Below are positions 50,928 to 60,664 of a DNA stretch of 64,000 nt, piece after piece; within the stretch, counting starts at the first letter, position 1; each line of letters opens with the position of its first letter. The stretch lies in the NCBI GenBank assembly GCA_023957575.1, contig JAMLGU010000001.1:744001-808000 (forward strand). The letters run 5' to 3'. The notes below the pieces were generated by a model. That model saw only the letters and a program-made list of their open reading frames with translations. It made no database searches and was not told the DNA's origin. A program made the position numbers and the translations under genes. The stretch comes from Chitinophagaceae bacterium (lineage in GTDB: Bacteria; Bacteroidota; Bacteroidia; Chitinophagales; Chitinophagaceae).

Positions 50928-51338
50928 TTACATCGGATGCATCAATTTGGTATGCTCGTAATAAGGCATCTCGTCATGGCTTGCCGACTCTTCCTGATTC
51001 CAATAACTCTGTGTTACAATATGACCGGAAGGCGTTTTCAACTGCCTGCCGAATATAGCATTTACGGGATTAAACCTCAAATCTGTAACACCCATTACAA
51101 AAAGCGCAGGTGGTGGCGGTGTGTCAGCTACCGGTGAAGAAGCTTCAGCCTCAGGTTGTTTTGCAGCGGGTTTAGCTGCTGTTTTGGGCGGCGGGGCCGG
51201 GATGATGACAACGGTATAACCATTTTCTACCAGAAGATCTTTCAGGAAAACAGCACGCTCATGGGTGATATTTCTTTCCACAATAGAACATTTTATTCCA
51301 TCTAATTCTTCAAATTCATGATTTTTATTGATTGCCAT
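50928..51338 (-). CDS. Hypothetical protein with proline-rich linker, behind nuoN
   Basis: I do not recognise the family. The 136-residue product has a short N-terminal alpha/beta segment (FEELDGIKCSIVERNITHER, then FLKDLLVENGYTVVII), a low-complexity Ala/Pro/Lys linker of about 35 residues, and a C-terminal part with LFVMGVTDLRFNPVNAIFGR and a His/Met-rich end. No signal peptide is present. It lies 95 bp downstream of nuoN on the same strand and could be the last gene of the complex I operon, but a functional link is only positional. Confidence 0.72.
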   Translation of the reverse strand: MAINKNHEFEELDGIKCSIVERNITHERAVFLKDLLVENGYTVVIIPAPPPKTAAKPAAKQPEAEASSPVADTPPPPALFVMGVTDLRFNPVNAIFGRQLKTPSGHIVTQSYWNQEESASHDEMPYYEHTKLMHPM

Positions 51339-51433
51339 AATATTTTTGTTTAAGGTTAATAGGCTTAGTGATTGTAAAGCGTTTGAGCAGGTTTCAACTT
51401 AAATTTCGCCTTTTAATAACTGATTTTAAAATG

Positions 51434-52849
51434 CTACCACATGCTCTTCACCAATAAACTGATATATTCATAAACGCTACCAATTATACCCGTTACAATG
51501 ATTCCTAAAACTGCTATACCCATACCCATCAGCGGTTGCAGCGATACTTTTACCGGGGCCAGTGGATATTCGTTTTGATCCATAAATATTGCTTTGATTA
51601 CACGCAGATAATAAAACAATGATATCACCATATTTAATGCGGCTATGGTTATCAGCAGGTAATTGCCGGTACCGCCGGTACCCGAAAGTATCAAAAAGAA
51701 TTTTCCGAAAAAACCAGCAGTGGGTGGAATGCCTGCCAAAGAAAACAGGGCAATCGCAAATATCCAGCTCAGATGTTTATTGGTTTTGTAAAAACCTTTG
51801 TAGTCATTGATATTTTCTTTTCCTGTGGCATCGCTCACCACATTGATAACTCCAAACGCTGCCAGATTGGAAAATAGATAAATTAACACAAAGTAAATGA
51901 CGGCGCTCACACCCATTGTTTTTCCGCCCAAAATACCCAACAGCACAAAGCCTATCTGGGAGATGGAGGAAAAAGCCAAAAATCGTTTGAGGTTTTGCTG
52001 GCGGATGGCAAATAGATTGCCTATTACCATAGATGCTACCGAAAGAATAGCCACCATCTGATACCAGTCAACCTGTATTTTTTCGAAGGCAGTAAAAAAC
52101 ATTGAGGCCATCACAAAAATCATACTTCCTTTGGAAATAACTGAGAAATAAGTAGTTACCGGCACAGGAGCGCCTTCATACACGTCGGCTGTCCAAAGGT
52201 GGAAGGGCACAGCAGATATTTTGAACCCAAAACCTGCCAGAATCATGATAAATGCAAATATAAACAAGCCTTCGTTGTTAACGGCTTGTTGCAAACCGGC
52301 AAAATCAATGGTGCCGGTAGCGCCGTACATGAGCGAAATGCCAAACAGTAAAATTGCCGATGCAAATGCCGAGGTCATTATGTACTTCATAGCTGCTTCG
52401 GAAGAACGGCGTTGCTCCAGATCGAAATTGGCAAGAGATGCCAATGGAATACCTGCAAGTTCCAGCCCGAGATAAAACATCAGCATGTTTTGAGAGCTGA
52501 TCATAAAAAACATACCCAGCAGGGTGGAGAGCATGAGAATATAGAACTCGGGAGCATGGCGGTGCCCCTTCAGCCAATTGTAGGCTTGCAATGAAATAAT
52601 GAGCACACCCAGATTCAATATTGATTTTTCGAGGGTAATAAGGTTGTTGGTAAAAAACATGGTACCAAAAAGATTACCGGTTTGCTGCCAGAAGAAACCG
52701 AAAATCAGATTGATAGTGAGTAAAATATTTACCCACAATAAAAATTTGCTTTTATCGCCCTTTTTGGAAGCCAGTTTGAAAAACAGCAAAATGAAAATAA
52801 TTGCCGTCAAAATCAACTCCTGCCTCATCAAAATAAAAAAATGTTCCAT
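51434..52849 (-). CDS. nuoN: NADH-quinone oxidoreductase subunit N
   Basis: NuoN is one of three antiporter-like membrane subunits of respiratory complex I. The 471-residue product has about 14 helices with the conserved FYLGLELAGIPLASLANFD, the lysine-bearing AMKYIMTSAFASAILLFG, GFGFKISAVPFHLWTADVYE and FSSISQIGFVLLGIL. Length is close to the usual 480. It is the last nuo gene; a hypothetical gene follows after 95 bp. The 51-bp gap to nuoM shows no terminator. Confidence 0.96.
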   Translation of the reverse strand: MEHFFILMRQELILTAIIFILLFFKLASKKGDKSKFLLWVNILLTINLIFGFFWQQTGNLFGTMFFTNNLITLEKSILNLGVLIISLQAYNWLKGHRHAPEFYILMLSTLLGMFFMISSQNMLMFYLGLELAGIPLASLANFDLEQRRSSEAAMKYIMTSAFASAILLFGISLMYGATGTIDFAGLQQAVNNEGLFIFAFIMILAGFGFKISAVPFHLWTADVYEGAPVPVTTYFSVISKGSMIFVMASMFFTAFEKIQVDWYQMVAILSVASMVIGNLFAIRQQNLKRFLAFSSISQIGFVLLGILGGKTMGVSAVIYFVLIYLFSNLAAFGVINVVSDATGKENINDYKGFYKTNKHLSWIFAIALFSLAGIPPTAGFFGKFFLILSGTGGTGNYLLITIAALNMVISLFYYLRVIKAIFMDQNEYPLAPVKVSLQPLMGMGIAVLGIIVTGIIGSVYEYISLLVKSMW

Positions 52850-52900
52850 GTATATTTTTGTACAAATTTTAAATTCAAAATTGTTTCAATCCTTCAAAAA

Positions 52901-54349
52901 CTAACTGATTAATCTTAACACTGCAAAAGGCAGAATACCCACCACCAATATACCCGCCATCAATAGAACAATAGACGATTTTTCGTACCAGGTGGCATCG
53001 GCATATACTACCTGTTCGTTTCCGTTTACTTTTAATGGCCCCATAATAACCGAACCGATAACTCTCAATATATATACCGCCGTTACTACAATGGAAGCAC
53101 AAGCTGCAATGGTGGCTACATAATAAAACATATTTCCTTTTTGCCAGCCACCCATAAACACGGTCATTTCTGCCACAAAGCCACTAAAGCCGGGGAGGCC
53201 GAGAGAAACCAATCCCACAATGACAAAAGCAGAAGAAATAAAAGGTGTAATCTTGAGCAGTCCACTCATTTTTGCAACCTCCCGAGTGTGTGTTCTATCG
53301 TAAATCATGCCGATAACGGCGAAGAAAAGAGCTGTCATCAATCCGTGGCTAATCATTTGAAGCACTGCGCCGGTAATGGCTGTTTTGGTTAACAATCCAA
53401 TACCCAACAACACAAACCCGTTGTGGCTTACAGAGGAGTAGGCGTTGATATATTTCAAATCGGTCTGCATCATAGTGGCAAAAGCGCCATATAGAATACC
53501 AATACAAGCCAGAATAATAATTGCGTCAGAATAAAATGCTGCTCCTTCGGGCATCATGTAAGTAGCTGCGCGAAGGCATCCATATCCTCCCAACTTCATG
53601 GAAATACCCGCCAGAAACATTGAAGCAGCTGTGGGCGCCGATGAGTGCCCGTCGGGAACCCAGGTATGGAAGGGAAACAAAGCCGTAAAAATGCCGAAAC
53701 CGATAAAAACAAAAGGGAAAAACAATCTTTGTAGCTCAGGCGAAATATTATCGGATGCTATCTTCAGCATATCAAAACTGCCGTTTCCGGAGGTGTTGAA
53801 ATATAAGCCTGCCAGACCGACAAATATGAGTGCAGAACCTGCCATCAGCATCAGAATCAGCTTCATGGCGCTATATTCCTTTCTTCCGCTACCCCAAATA
53901 CCAATCAGAATAAACTTAGGAATTACTGCTACCTCTAAGAAAAAGAACATAGTGAACAGGTCTAAAGAGATAAAAAATCCATAAGCTCCAATACTCAGAA
54001 AAAGGAGCAGGAAGAAAAATTCTTTATTAAGTTTCTCCATCTTCCAGGACACCAGCACACCTGCCAGAATAACAAAAGCCGTAAGTGCAATCATAGCCAC
54101 CGATACCCCATCTACGCCCACATGATAATTAATATTGGGTGTCTTGAACCATTCGTAATGCTGTTCAAAAAGAAATGGCGCTTTATTTACGGCTCTTTCA
54201 GCAAAATACTTTACAATCAGATAAATGCTCATTGCAAACTGCAGAAGGGCGGCAATAAGCGATACTGTGCGTACCTGCTTTAACCCATTTACAAAAAGTA
54301 AAAGCAGGGAAAAAATGGTGGGTATAATTATTAATAAAGAAAGGTTCAT
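52901..54349 (-). CDS. nuoM: NADH-quinone oxidoreductase subunit M
   Basis: NuoM is the middle antiporter-like subunit of the complex I membrane arm. The 482-residue product shows FFFLEVAVIPKFILIGIWG, the proton-channel region around KLILMLMAGSALIFVGL, and FPFHTWVPDGHSSAPTAASM with GISMKLGGYGCLR. The Glu and Lys residues needed for proton pumping are in place. It starts 6 bp after nuoL. The ending is hydrophobic with KNG-type loops replaced by an Asn/Glu-rich VNGNEQVVYADATWYEKSS. Confidence 0.97.
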   Translation of the reverse strand: MNLSLLIIIPTIFSLLLLFVNGLKQVRTVSLIAALLQFAMSIYLIVKYFAERAVNKAPFLFEQHYEWFKTPNINYHVGVDGVSVAMIALTAFVILAGVLVSWKMEKLNKEFFFLLLFLSIGAYGFFISLDLFTMFFFLEVAVIPKFILIGIWGSGRKEYSAMKLILMLMAGSALIFVGLAGLYFNTSGNGSFDMLKIASDNISPELQRLFFPFVFIGFGIFTALFPFHTWVPDGHSSAPTAASMFLAGISMKLGGYGCLRAATYMMPEGAAFYSDAIIILACIGILYGAFATMMQTDLKYINAYSSVSHNGFVLLGIGLLTKTAITGAVLQMISHGLMTALFFAVIGMIYDRTHTREVAKMSGLLKITPFISSAFVIVGLVSLGLPGFSGFVAEMTVFMGGWQKGNMFYYVATIAACASIVVTAVYILRVIGSVIMGPLKVNGNEQVVYADATWYEKSSIVLLMAGILVVGILPFAVLRLIS

Positions 54350-54355
54350 TCTAAT

Positions 54356-56284
54356 CTATTTCAATATGTAAACAAAAAGAATTATCAAAAAAGCAATTCC
54401 GCCAAAGAAATACATGGCATAGCGTTGTACCTTGCCGCTTTGCAAACCTTTGATGGCTTTGGAGGTTTCAAGAGTCAGGTTGGCAATTTCATCCATGCTG
54501 CCATCTACTACTTTACGGTCGAACCAGGCAGATGGTCTGCCCACCCATTTGAAAATGATATTTTTAGTAACAAACAGATAAAGTTCATCCATGTAAAACC
54601 TATTTTTAGCTGCTCTATAAAAATTTCCAAAAGCCTGCGCCATATTCTGTGGTCTGTCATTTTCTTTTTTATACATTAATAGCGCAATCAAAATGCCCGC
54701 AACACCTATTATTATTGGCAATATTGAAAACATCAGGTGAAAATGTGTTTCCAGTGGCTGATTACCTACGCTTACAAATTTGCCAAAAGGAATCAACCCA
54801 ACCAGTGCAGAACAAACTGCCAAAATAATCAGTGGTATTTTCATTGACATGGTACCTTCATGAGGGTGGCTGTGCCCGTTGTATTCTTTTCTCCAAAAGA
54901 TTGAAAAATACAGTCTGAACATATAAAAGGCAGTTAGGCCGGAAGTAATTAATGCAATAGCGTAAACCCAAATACTTTTATTATAAGTTGCCAGTAATAT
55001 TTCTTCCTTACTAAAGAATCCTGCAAATGGCGGAATACCTGCTATTGCAAGACAGGCTATCAGGAAGGCCAAGTGAGTAAGGGGCATCCATTTTCTCAAT
55101 CCGCCCATATCTTTCATTTCATTGCTGTGTACAAAATGAATAACAGCGCCGGCCCCAAGAAATAATAAAGATTTGAAAAATGCGTGGGTAAACAAATGAA
55201 ACATCGAAGCTGTGTAGCCCAAGCCTTGTTCGCCCTGAGTGCCACTTACTCCCAGCGCAAACATCATAAAGCCAATTTGGCTCATGGTAGAGTAAGCAAG
55301 TACCCGTTTGATGTCGGTTTGGGTACAGGCGATGATGGCTGCAAACAGCGCAGTGAACAAGCCCACATTTAATACAATTTCAAGCGAAGCGCCATTGAGT
55401 GCATACAGTGGAAATAATCTGGCTACCAGATATACGCCTGCAACCACCATGGTAGCAGCGTGTATCAATGCAGAAACAGGCGTGGGGCCTTCCATTGCAT
55501 CGGGTAGCCACACATGCAGCGGAAACATGGCGCTTTTACCGGCTCCACCCATAAATACCAGTGTCAAACCCCAGGTTAATGCAGTAACACCCAAAAAAGA
55601 AGCGGTTGTTGCTGCCAGATATGCTGATGATTGCTGTGCGGATAAGTGTTGAATGATGGTATTGAAATCAAGGCTTCCTCCGTAAAATGCCAGCATCAGG
55701 ATACCAATAAGAAAACCCAGATCGGCAAAACGGGTAACGATGAATGCCTTTTTGGAGGCCGCCACAGCACTTGGTCTTTGAAAGTGAAACCCAATTAATA
55801 AATAGGATGAAATGCCCACCAGCTCCCAGAACATATACATCTGAAACAGGTTGGATGAAACAACCAACCCCAACATCGCAAAGGTAAACAGACCCAAAAA
55901 TGAATAGTAGGTCGCAAATCGTTCTTCGCCTTTCATATAACCCAAACTGAAAATATGAACCATTAACGATACCGAGGAAACAACAACGAGCATCATCACT
56001 GATATCGGGTCAAGCATGATTCCCATGTCGATGGATACGCCGGGCGAAAAAGTGAGCCAGGTAAACTTGAATGCATCAATTTTTTGATAAATACCATCTA
56101 CCAAGCCATTCACAAAAAAATATTGATATGCAGTGTATAGCGATAGCGCCGTAGTTAAAAGCAATAAGAATACGCCGATGAGTCCGGCTGATTTGCTAAA
56201 ATATTTTCTGCCAAACAAACCCAGCAGCACAAAGCTGATAACCGGCAAAAATAAAGTCCAAAGAGTATGTTCGTATCCGCCCAT
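54356..56284 (-). CDS. nuoL: NADH-quinone oxidoreductase subunit L
   Basis: NuoL is the distal antiporter-like subunit whose long lateral helix braces the membrane arm. The 642-residue product shows MYMFWELVGISSYLLIGFHF, GGAGKSAMFPLHVWLPDAME, GPTPVSALIHAATMVVAGVY and ACTQTDIKRVLAYSTMSQIG. The C-terminal part with FYMDELYLFVTKNIIFKWVG and GRPSAWFDRKVVDGSMDEI fits the lateral helix end. It is followed by nuoM after 6 bp and preceded by nuoK after 57 bp. Confidence 0.97.
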   Translation of the reverse strand: MGGYEHTLWTLFLPVISFVLLGLFGRKYFSKSAGLIGVFLLLLTTALSLYTAYQYFFVNGLVDGIYQKIDAFKFTWLTFSPGVSIDMGIMLDPISVMMLVVVSSVSLMVHIFSLGYMKGEERFATYYSFLGLFTFAMLGLVVSSNLFQMYMFWELVGISSYLLIGFHFQRPSAVAASKKAFIVTRFADLGFLIGILMLAFYGGSLDFNTIIQHLSAQQSSAYLAATTASFLGVTALTWGLTLVFMGGAGKSAMFPLHVWLPDAMEGPTPVSALIHAATMVVAGVYLVARLFPLYALNGASLEIVLNVGLFTALFAAIIACTQTDIKRVLAYSTMSQIGFMMFALGVSGTQGEQGLGYTASMFHLFTHAFFKSLLFLGAGAVIHFVHSNEMKDMGGLRKWMPLTHLAFLIACLAIAGIPPFAGFFSKEEILLATYNKSIWVYAIALITSGLTAFYMFRLYFSIFWRKEYNGHSHPHEGTMSMKIPLIILAVCSALVGLIPFGKFVSVGNQPLETHFHLMFSILPIIIGVAGILIALLMYKKENDRPQNMAQAFGNFYRAAKNRFYMDELYLFVTKNIIFKWVGRPSAWFDRKVVDGSMDEIANLTLETSKAIKGLQSGKVQRYAMYFFGGIAFLIILFVYILK

Positions 56285-56341
56285 TTTATATCAGGGTTTT
56301 AATGATTTTTTAAAATTTCAAACGCTTTATTTTCCATAATA

Positions 56342-56650
56342 TTAATGTTTGAGTTCAGTAGCTGCGCCCACATCAATTGTTTTATGCGTTCTATATAAAT
56401 TAATTATTATGGAAATAGCCACTGCTGCTTCTGCAGCGGCTACTGCAATTATAAAAATGGTAAAGAAGATGCCGTCTAACTTGCCGGGATACAAATATTT
56501 GTTGAAAGCCACAAAATTGATATTGACGCTGTTGAGCATCAGTTCTAAGGACATGAGCATAGTAATCAGGTTTTTTCTGGTTACAAAACCATACATCCCG
56601 ATAAAAAACAGGGTGGCGCTCAAAATAAGTATGTGTGAAACGGGTATCAT
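56342..56650 (-). CDS. nuoK: NADH-quinone oxidoreductase subunit K
   Basis: NuoK is a three-helix subunit of the E channel in complex I. The 102-residue product shows ILILSATLFFIGMYGFVTRK, the conserved acidic MSLELMLNSVNINFVAFNKY, and FIIAVAAAEAAVAISIIINL. Both functional glutamates are in place (LELMLN and AAEAAV). Its start codon overlaps the nuoJ stop by 4 bp, which is the usual coupling of these two genes. Confidence 0.97.
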   Translation of the reverse strand: MIPVSHILILSATLFFIGMYGFVTRKNLITMLMSLELMLNSVNINFVAFNKYLYPGKLDGIFFTIFIIAVAAAEAAVAISIIINLYRTHKTIDVGAATELKH

Positions 56651-57207
56651 GCTTCGTCAATTTCGGTTATTGATTGTGTTAATTTCTTTTCATCGGGCTT
56701 TGTGATGCTCGATCTCATGGCTACTACAATACAGCCTATCATTGCCGCAAGCAACAAAATGCTGACTACTTCAAACGGCAGTGAAAAACCGCCTTCGCCG
56801 GTAGCTACCATTGCATTGCCTATGCGGGGAATGTTGAGGTCGAAAGCTTCATTGCTTTCAACAAAATCGTAATTGAGTACAGTAAGATAGGTCAATATCA
56901 TTCCTAACAAAGCTGCCAAAACAGCAAAAACGGTTCTTACCGGATGTATGCTTCGGGTTTCTTTACCCGCTTGCTCGGTAAGGAATATTGAGAAAATAAT
57001 GATTACAACAATACCGCCTACATAAACCGAAATTTGAACTGCAGCAATGAACTCGGCTTCCATCCAAAAATACAAACCGGCAATACCGATTAGTGAAAAT
57101 AATAGAAATATTGCCGAGCGGAATACCTTAGGGCAGGTAACAGACAGTAACCCTGTGATGAGTATCAGGGCTGCCAAACAGTAAAATATAATTTGATGTG
57201 CTGTCAA
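56647..57207 (-). CDS. nuoJ: NADH-quinone oxidoreductase subunit J
   Basis: NuoJ is a five-helix membrane subunit of complex I. The 186-residue product shows TGLLSVTCPKVFRSAIFLLF, LIGIAGLYFWMEAEFIAAVQ with ISVYVGGIVVIIIFSIFL, a conserved pi-bulge helix region, and the last helix VVSILLLAAMIGCIVVAM. The hydrophilic C-terminal tail is short. It follows nuoI by 37 bp and overlaps nuoK by 4 bp. Confidence 0.96.
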   Translation of the reverse strand: MTAHQIIFYCLAALILITGLLSVTCPKVFRSAIFLLFSLIGIAGLYFWMEAEFIAAVQISVYVGGIVVIIIFSIFLTEQAGKETRSIHPVRTVFAVLAALLGMILTYLTVLNYDFVESNEAFDLNIPRIGNAMVATGEGGFSLPFEVVSILLLAAMIGCIVVAMRSSITKPDEKKLTQSITEIDEA

Positions 57208-57244
57208 TTTTGATAAAATTATTTGCTATAAAATATTTTTAGTT

Positions 57245-57721
57245 TTATTCAATTCCATCTCTCACTTTCGAGCCTGGTTTGTTCAAAATTTTTGTCAACT
57301 TGGTTCTGTCATACACGCTATGTTCAAAATCGTTAGCCATAATAATGGCATCACTGGGGCATGCTACTACACACATATTGCACATGGTACACATATCCAA
57401 ACGATATACAAACTGGTCAATGGCTTTTTTTCTTTTGCCCTCTGGAGTTATGTCAAATTTGGTAACAATTTTAATGGAGCCATTAGGGCAAGCCAGCTCA
57501 CATGCAGTACAACCTGTGCAGGCATGTTCATTATTTTCATCGTGCGGCATTACTACTTCACCTCTGAAGCGCTCGGCCAATACTAATGTGTCTTTGTTAT
57601 CGGGGTATTGTTGAGTAATGATTTCTTTCGGGCGCACAAAATACCAGAGGGTACGGCGCATGCCGATACCCAATGATTTAATGGCTCCAAAAACATCTTT
57701 TATATATTGTGTAACAAACAT
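57245..57721 (-). CDS. nuoI: NADH-quinone oxidoreductase subunit I (two 4Fe-4S clusters)
   Basis: NuoI carries clusters N6a and N6b that pass electrons toward NuoB. The 158-residue product has two ferredoxin motifs, CTGCTACELACP and CTMCNMCVVACP, after the amphipathic N terminus (FGAIKSLGIGMRRTLWYFVR). All eight cysteines are present. It follows nuoH by only 6 bp. Since nuoE, nuoF and nuoG are absent from the operon, this subunit may receive electrons from a donor other than the NADH module. Confidence 0.96.
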   Translation of the reverse strand: MFVTQYIKDVFGAIKSLGIGMRRTLWYFVRPKEIITQQYPDNKDTLVLAERFRGEVVMPHDENNEHACTGCTACELACPNGSIKIVTKFDITPEGKRKKAIDQFVYRLDMCTMCNMCVVACPSDAIIMANDFEHSVYDRTKLTKILNKPGSKVRDGIE

Positions 57722-57727
57722 AATTTT

Positions 57728-58804
57728 TTAAAAATGCCAACCGGCAATTGCAATAACAGTTGCCAGCAGTAAATTAAACAATGAAATTGGCAATAAATAT
57801 TTCCATTCCAGATTCAATAATTGGTCAATACGCAGGCGTGGAAATGTCCATCTGAACCACATAATTACAAAAATGAGGAAGAAGGTCTTACCAAAAAACC
57901 ATACAATGCCCGGAATATAATCCATAATGGAATTGAACCAGTTGTTTTCGCCAAAGTGTAAAGGCATCCATCCACCCAAAAAAAGCGTAGCGCCTATGGC
58001 ACAAACAATGAACACGTTTGCATATTCTGCCAAAAAGAACAAGGCAAACTTCATTCCCGAATATTCTGTGTGGAAGCCTGCCGTAAGTTCGCTCTCAGCC
58101 TCTGCCATGTCGAATGGCGCACGATTGGTTTCGGCAGTAGCTGCTATAATGTATATAACAAATGCAATAATGGCGGGTATATGACCTTTGAAGATCCACC
58201 AACCATCAGCCTGTGCATTGATAATGTCTGAAATACGAAGGCTGCCGGTAAGCATCACGATAACAAGGATGGTAAGGCCGGCGCTAAGTTCATAACTTAC
58301 AATTTGAGCGCCACTCCGCATGGCGCCGAGCAGAGAATACTTATTGTTACTACTCCAGCCGGCAGTAAGAATACCTATCACACCCAGTGAAGATACCGCC
58401 GTAATAAAAAATATGCCTACATTCACATCCCAAATCTGAAAACCTTTGGAAAAAGCAAAGGGAGCCAGCACCACCATGGCTACCACCATCACTATAAAAG
58501 GAGCCAGATTGAACAAAAATTTGTCCACATTATTGGGTGTAAATCCTTCTTTTACAATAAGTTTTAACGTATCAGCAGCAGTTTGAAAAATACCCATCGG
58601 GCCCACGCGATTGGGTCCAAGGCGGATTTGCATAAAGGAAGAAACTTTTCGCTCCATGAAAACCAATACCAATCCTAAAAAAGCAAATAATCCAATGACC
58701 AGTACCATAATGATTACTGCTTCAATGAGAAATGCAATAGTGGGGCTAAACTGCAGGTTCAGCCAGCTATCCACCGATTTTGTTATGTTTTCTAAACTCC
58801 ACAT
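57728..58804 (-). CDS. nuoH: NADH-quinone oxidoreductase subunit H
   Basis: NuoH forms much of the quinone chamber at the junction of the two arms of complex I. The 358-residue product shows FMERKVSSFMQIRLGPNRVG, GWSSNNKYSLLGAMRSGAQI, AETNRAPFDMAEAESELTAG with FHTEYSGMKFALFFLAEYAN, and FVIMWFRWTFPRLRIDQLLN. Length is normal. It begins only 113 bp after the nuoD stop, the place where nuoE, nuoF and nuoG would normally be. Confidence 0.97.
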   Translation of the reverse strand: MWSLENITKSVDSWLNLQFSPTIAFLIEAVIIMVLVIGLFAFLGLVLVFMERKVSSFMQIRLGPNRVGPMGIFQTAADTLKLIVKEGFTPNNVDKFLFNLAPFIVMVVAMVVLAPFAFSKGFQIWDVNVGIFFITAVSSLGVIGILTAGWSSNNKYSLLGAMRSGAQIVSYELSAGLTILVIVMLTGSLRISDIINAQADGWWIFKGHIPAIIAFVIYIIAATAETNRAPFDMAEAESELTAGFHTEYSGMKFALFFLAEYANVFIVCAIGATLFLGGWMPLHFGENNWFNSIMDYIPGIVWFFGKTFFLIFVIMWFRWTFPRLRIDQLLNLEWKYLLPISLFNLLLATVIAIAGWHF

Positions 58805-58917
58805 AATAGTTTACCGTTTATTTTTTCCGCTGAGGATTGAAAAACCGGTTTTATTGGTTTATTAAAAATTGATTAATATCTATTAATTCACCCATTCTCT
58901 CTTAATATTTAAATCCC

Positions 58918-60045
58918 CTATCTGTCAATATCGGGGATTACCAAATCCACAGAACCCATTACTGCCACAAAGTCGCCTATTTTCCCGCCTTTCACCATTG
59001 TTTCCATTGCACTCAGATTGCTAAAGCCGGGAGAACGAAACTTGATTCGATAAGGAGTAGTGCCACCTTCGCTTACAATATATACACCCAGCTCGCCCCT
59101 GGCAGTTTCTACCCGGCTGTAATATTCTCCTTTTGGAAGTTTTAACACCGCTTTGGTCTTTGCCTGAAAATCTCCATCGGGAATATTATCAATTAATTGC
59201 TCAATAATATATATGGATTGGCGCATTTCTTCCATCCTCACAATATATCTGGCCCAGGTATCGCAGCCGGTATCCGTTATTTCTTTAAAGTCTAATGTAT
59301 CATAAACCCCGTATGGGTATAGTTTTCTTATGTCGCAACTAACGCCGCTTGCACGGGCGGTAGGGCCGCTCACTCCGTAAGAAATAGCGTCTTCTTTACT
59401 TAATATTCCTACCCCTTTTGTTCGATTTTGAAAAATGATATTACCCGTTACCAATTCGTCATACTCAGGCAGCTTTTCTTTAAACTGCTTTAAAAATGCT
59501 TTTACTTTTTTCTGAAAATCAGGGTGGAGATCAGCCATCACTCCGCCCGGTACCATATAATTCATGGTAAGGCGGGCACCACAGGTATCTTCAAAGATAT
59601 CGGTTATCATTTCTCTTTCTCTAAAGGCGTGGAAAAATGGTGTCAAGGCTCCTATATCCATTGCCATGCTTCCCCACCAAAGCTGGTGCGATGCCAGCCT
59701 TGTAAGCTCGTCCATCAATACCCTGATTACCTCAGCGCGTGGCGGAATTTCTAATTCTAAGCCTTTTTCTACTGCCAGACAACAGGCGTGATTATTGATG
59801 TGAGATGACAGATAGTCCATGCGGCTGGTAGTATAAACAAATTGCCTGTAGTTGAGGCTTTCGCACATTTTTTCAATCGAACGATGGATATATCCTAAGT
59901 GTGGCTCTAATTTGATAATGGTTTCGCCATTGAGCGTAATTACAAAATGCAGCACCCCGTGGGTGGCAGGATGCTGAGGCCCCACATTGATCACCATGTA
60001 CCCATCATGGCCTGAACGATCTAATATTTCTGACTGGCGATACAT
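58918..60045 (-). CDS. nuoD: NADH-quinone oxidoreductase subunit D
   Basis: NuoD binds quinone together with NuoB and NuoH. The 375-residue product shows VGPQHPATHGVLHFVITLNG, HLGYIHRSIEKMCESLNYRQ, RMDYLSSHINNHACCLAVEK, and the C-terminal FRSPGFSNLSAMETMV with GSVDLVIPDIDR. The conserved quinone-site histidine (HPATHG) and tyrosine (RQFVYTTSRMDYL) are present. It is separate from nuoC, unlike the fused NuoCD of some Bacteroidota. Between them lies a 139-bp spacer with a 7-bp repeat array. Confidence 0.97.
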   Translation of the reverse strand: MYRQSEILDRSGHDGYMVINVGPQHPATHGVLHFVITLNGETIIKLEPHLGYIHRSIEKMCESLNYRQFVYTTSRMDYLSSHINNHACCLAVEKGLELEIPPRAEVIRVLMDELTRLASHQLWWGSMAMDIGALTPFFHAFREREMITDIFEDTCGARLTMNYMVPGGVMADLHPDFQKKVKAFLKQFKEKLPEYDELVTGNIIFQNRTKGVGILSKEDAISYGVSGPTARASGVSCDIRKLYPYGVYDTLDFKEITDTGCDTWARYIVRMEEMRQSIYIIEQLIDNIPDGDFQAKTKAVLKLPKGEYYSRVETARGELGVYIVSEGGTTPYRIKFRSPGFSNLSAMETMVKGGKIGDFVAVMGSVDLVIPDIDR

Positions 60046-60050
60046 TTTTT

Positions 60051-60118
60051 GTTTTATGTTTCAGGTTTCGGGTTTGAATAGTTGATTTATAAAATCGTAA
60101 ACTTCAAACCTAAAAACC
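60051..60118. repeat. Heptamer array with mirror halves between nuoC and nuoD
   Basis: Four units of GTTTNNN (GTTTTAT, GTTTCAG, GTTTCGG, GTTTGAA; 60051-60078) are followed after a short middle by units of the complementary type (AAATCGT, AAACTTC, AAACCTA, AAAACCA). The two halves can pair (AGGTTT with AAACCT, GTTT with AAAC), and GATTTTATAAATC forms an inner hairpin. The array sits directly upstream of the nuoD start codon. Confidence 0.6.
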
Positions 60119-60184
60119 ATTTATTTAATCTTCTATATTTTTAAATCCTGATAAAAATACTGTCAACTACCTAATATTATTTGA

Positions 60185-60655
60185 CTAAAGTTTTATCATA
60201 TTCACCGGATCTTCAAAATCTTTTCTCATGGGATTACGGCCTTCCCATCCGTCAGGCAAAATCAGTAATCGAAGGTCGGGATGATTGAGAAAATTCACAC
60301 CAAACATTTCATACACTTCTCTTTCATGAAACTCTGCGGTTCTCCAAATTTGTGCTACTGATTCTATTTCAGGATTACTTCTGTCCAAATCTACCTTTAC
60401 AACTACGGTATCTCGGGTACCGGTAGCGCTCAGGTGATAAACCATCGTCAGTTTCGTCTTCCAGTCAATACAGGTAAGGCAAAACATGTAGTCGAAAGGG
60501 AAATCGCCAAAATTACGAAGCGATTGGGCCACCTGCAGCCAGTCAGTCGCCGGCACTGTCATATTCAGCCATTGCCCGCTTTCGTCAAAAGAAGCTGTTG
60601 TGAAGATTTCAGCCAATTTTATTTTCAGTTCTTCCTTATTCATTTGTATAAACAA
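60185..60655 (-). CDS. nuoC: NADH-quinone oxidoreductase subunit C
   Basis: NuoC is a peripheral-arm subunit that packs against NuoD. The 156-residue product shows LQVAQSLRNFGDFPFDYMFC, LTCIDWKTKLTMVYHLSA, and the family signature TAEFHEREVYEMFGVNFLNH with LRLLILPDGWEGRNPMRKDF. It is separate from nuoD. The spacer on its upstream side (53 bp to the nuoB stop) is almost entirely a hexamer array. A second Met near the start (MFIQMNKEELK) is an alternative initiation site. Confidence 0.95.
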   Translation of the reverse strand: MFIQMNKEELKIKLAEIFTTASFDESGQWLNMTVPATDWLQVAQSLRNFGDFPFDYMFCLTCIDWKTKLTMVYHLSATGTRDTVVVKVDLDRSNPEIESVAQIWRTAEFHEREVYEMFGVNFLNHPDLRLLILPDGWEGRNPMRKDFEDPVNMIKL

Positions 60656-60664
60656 TTATTTAAA

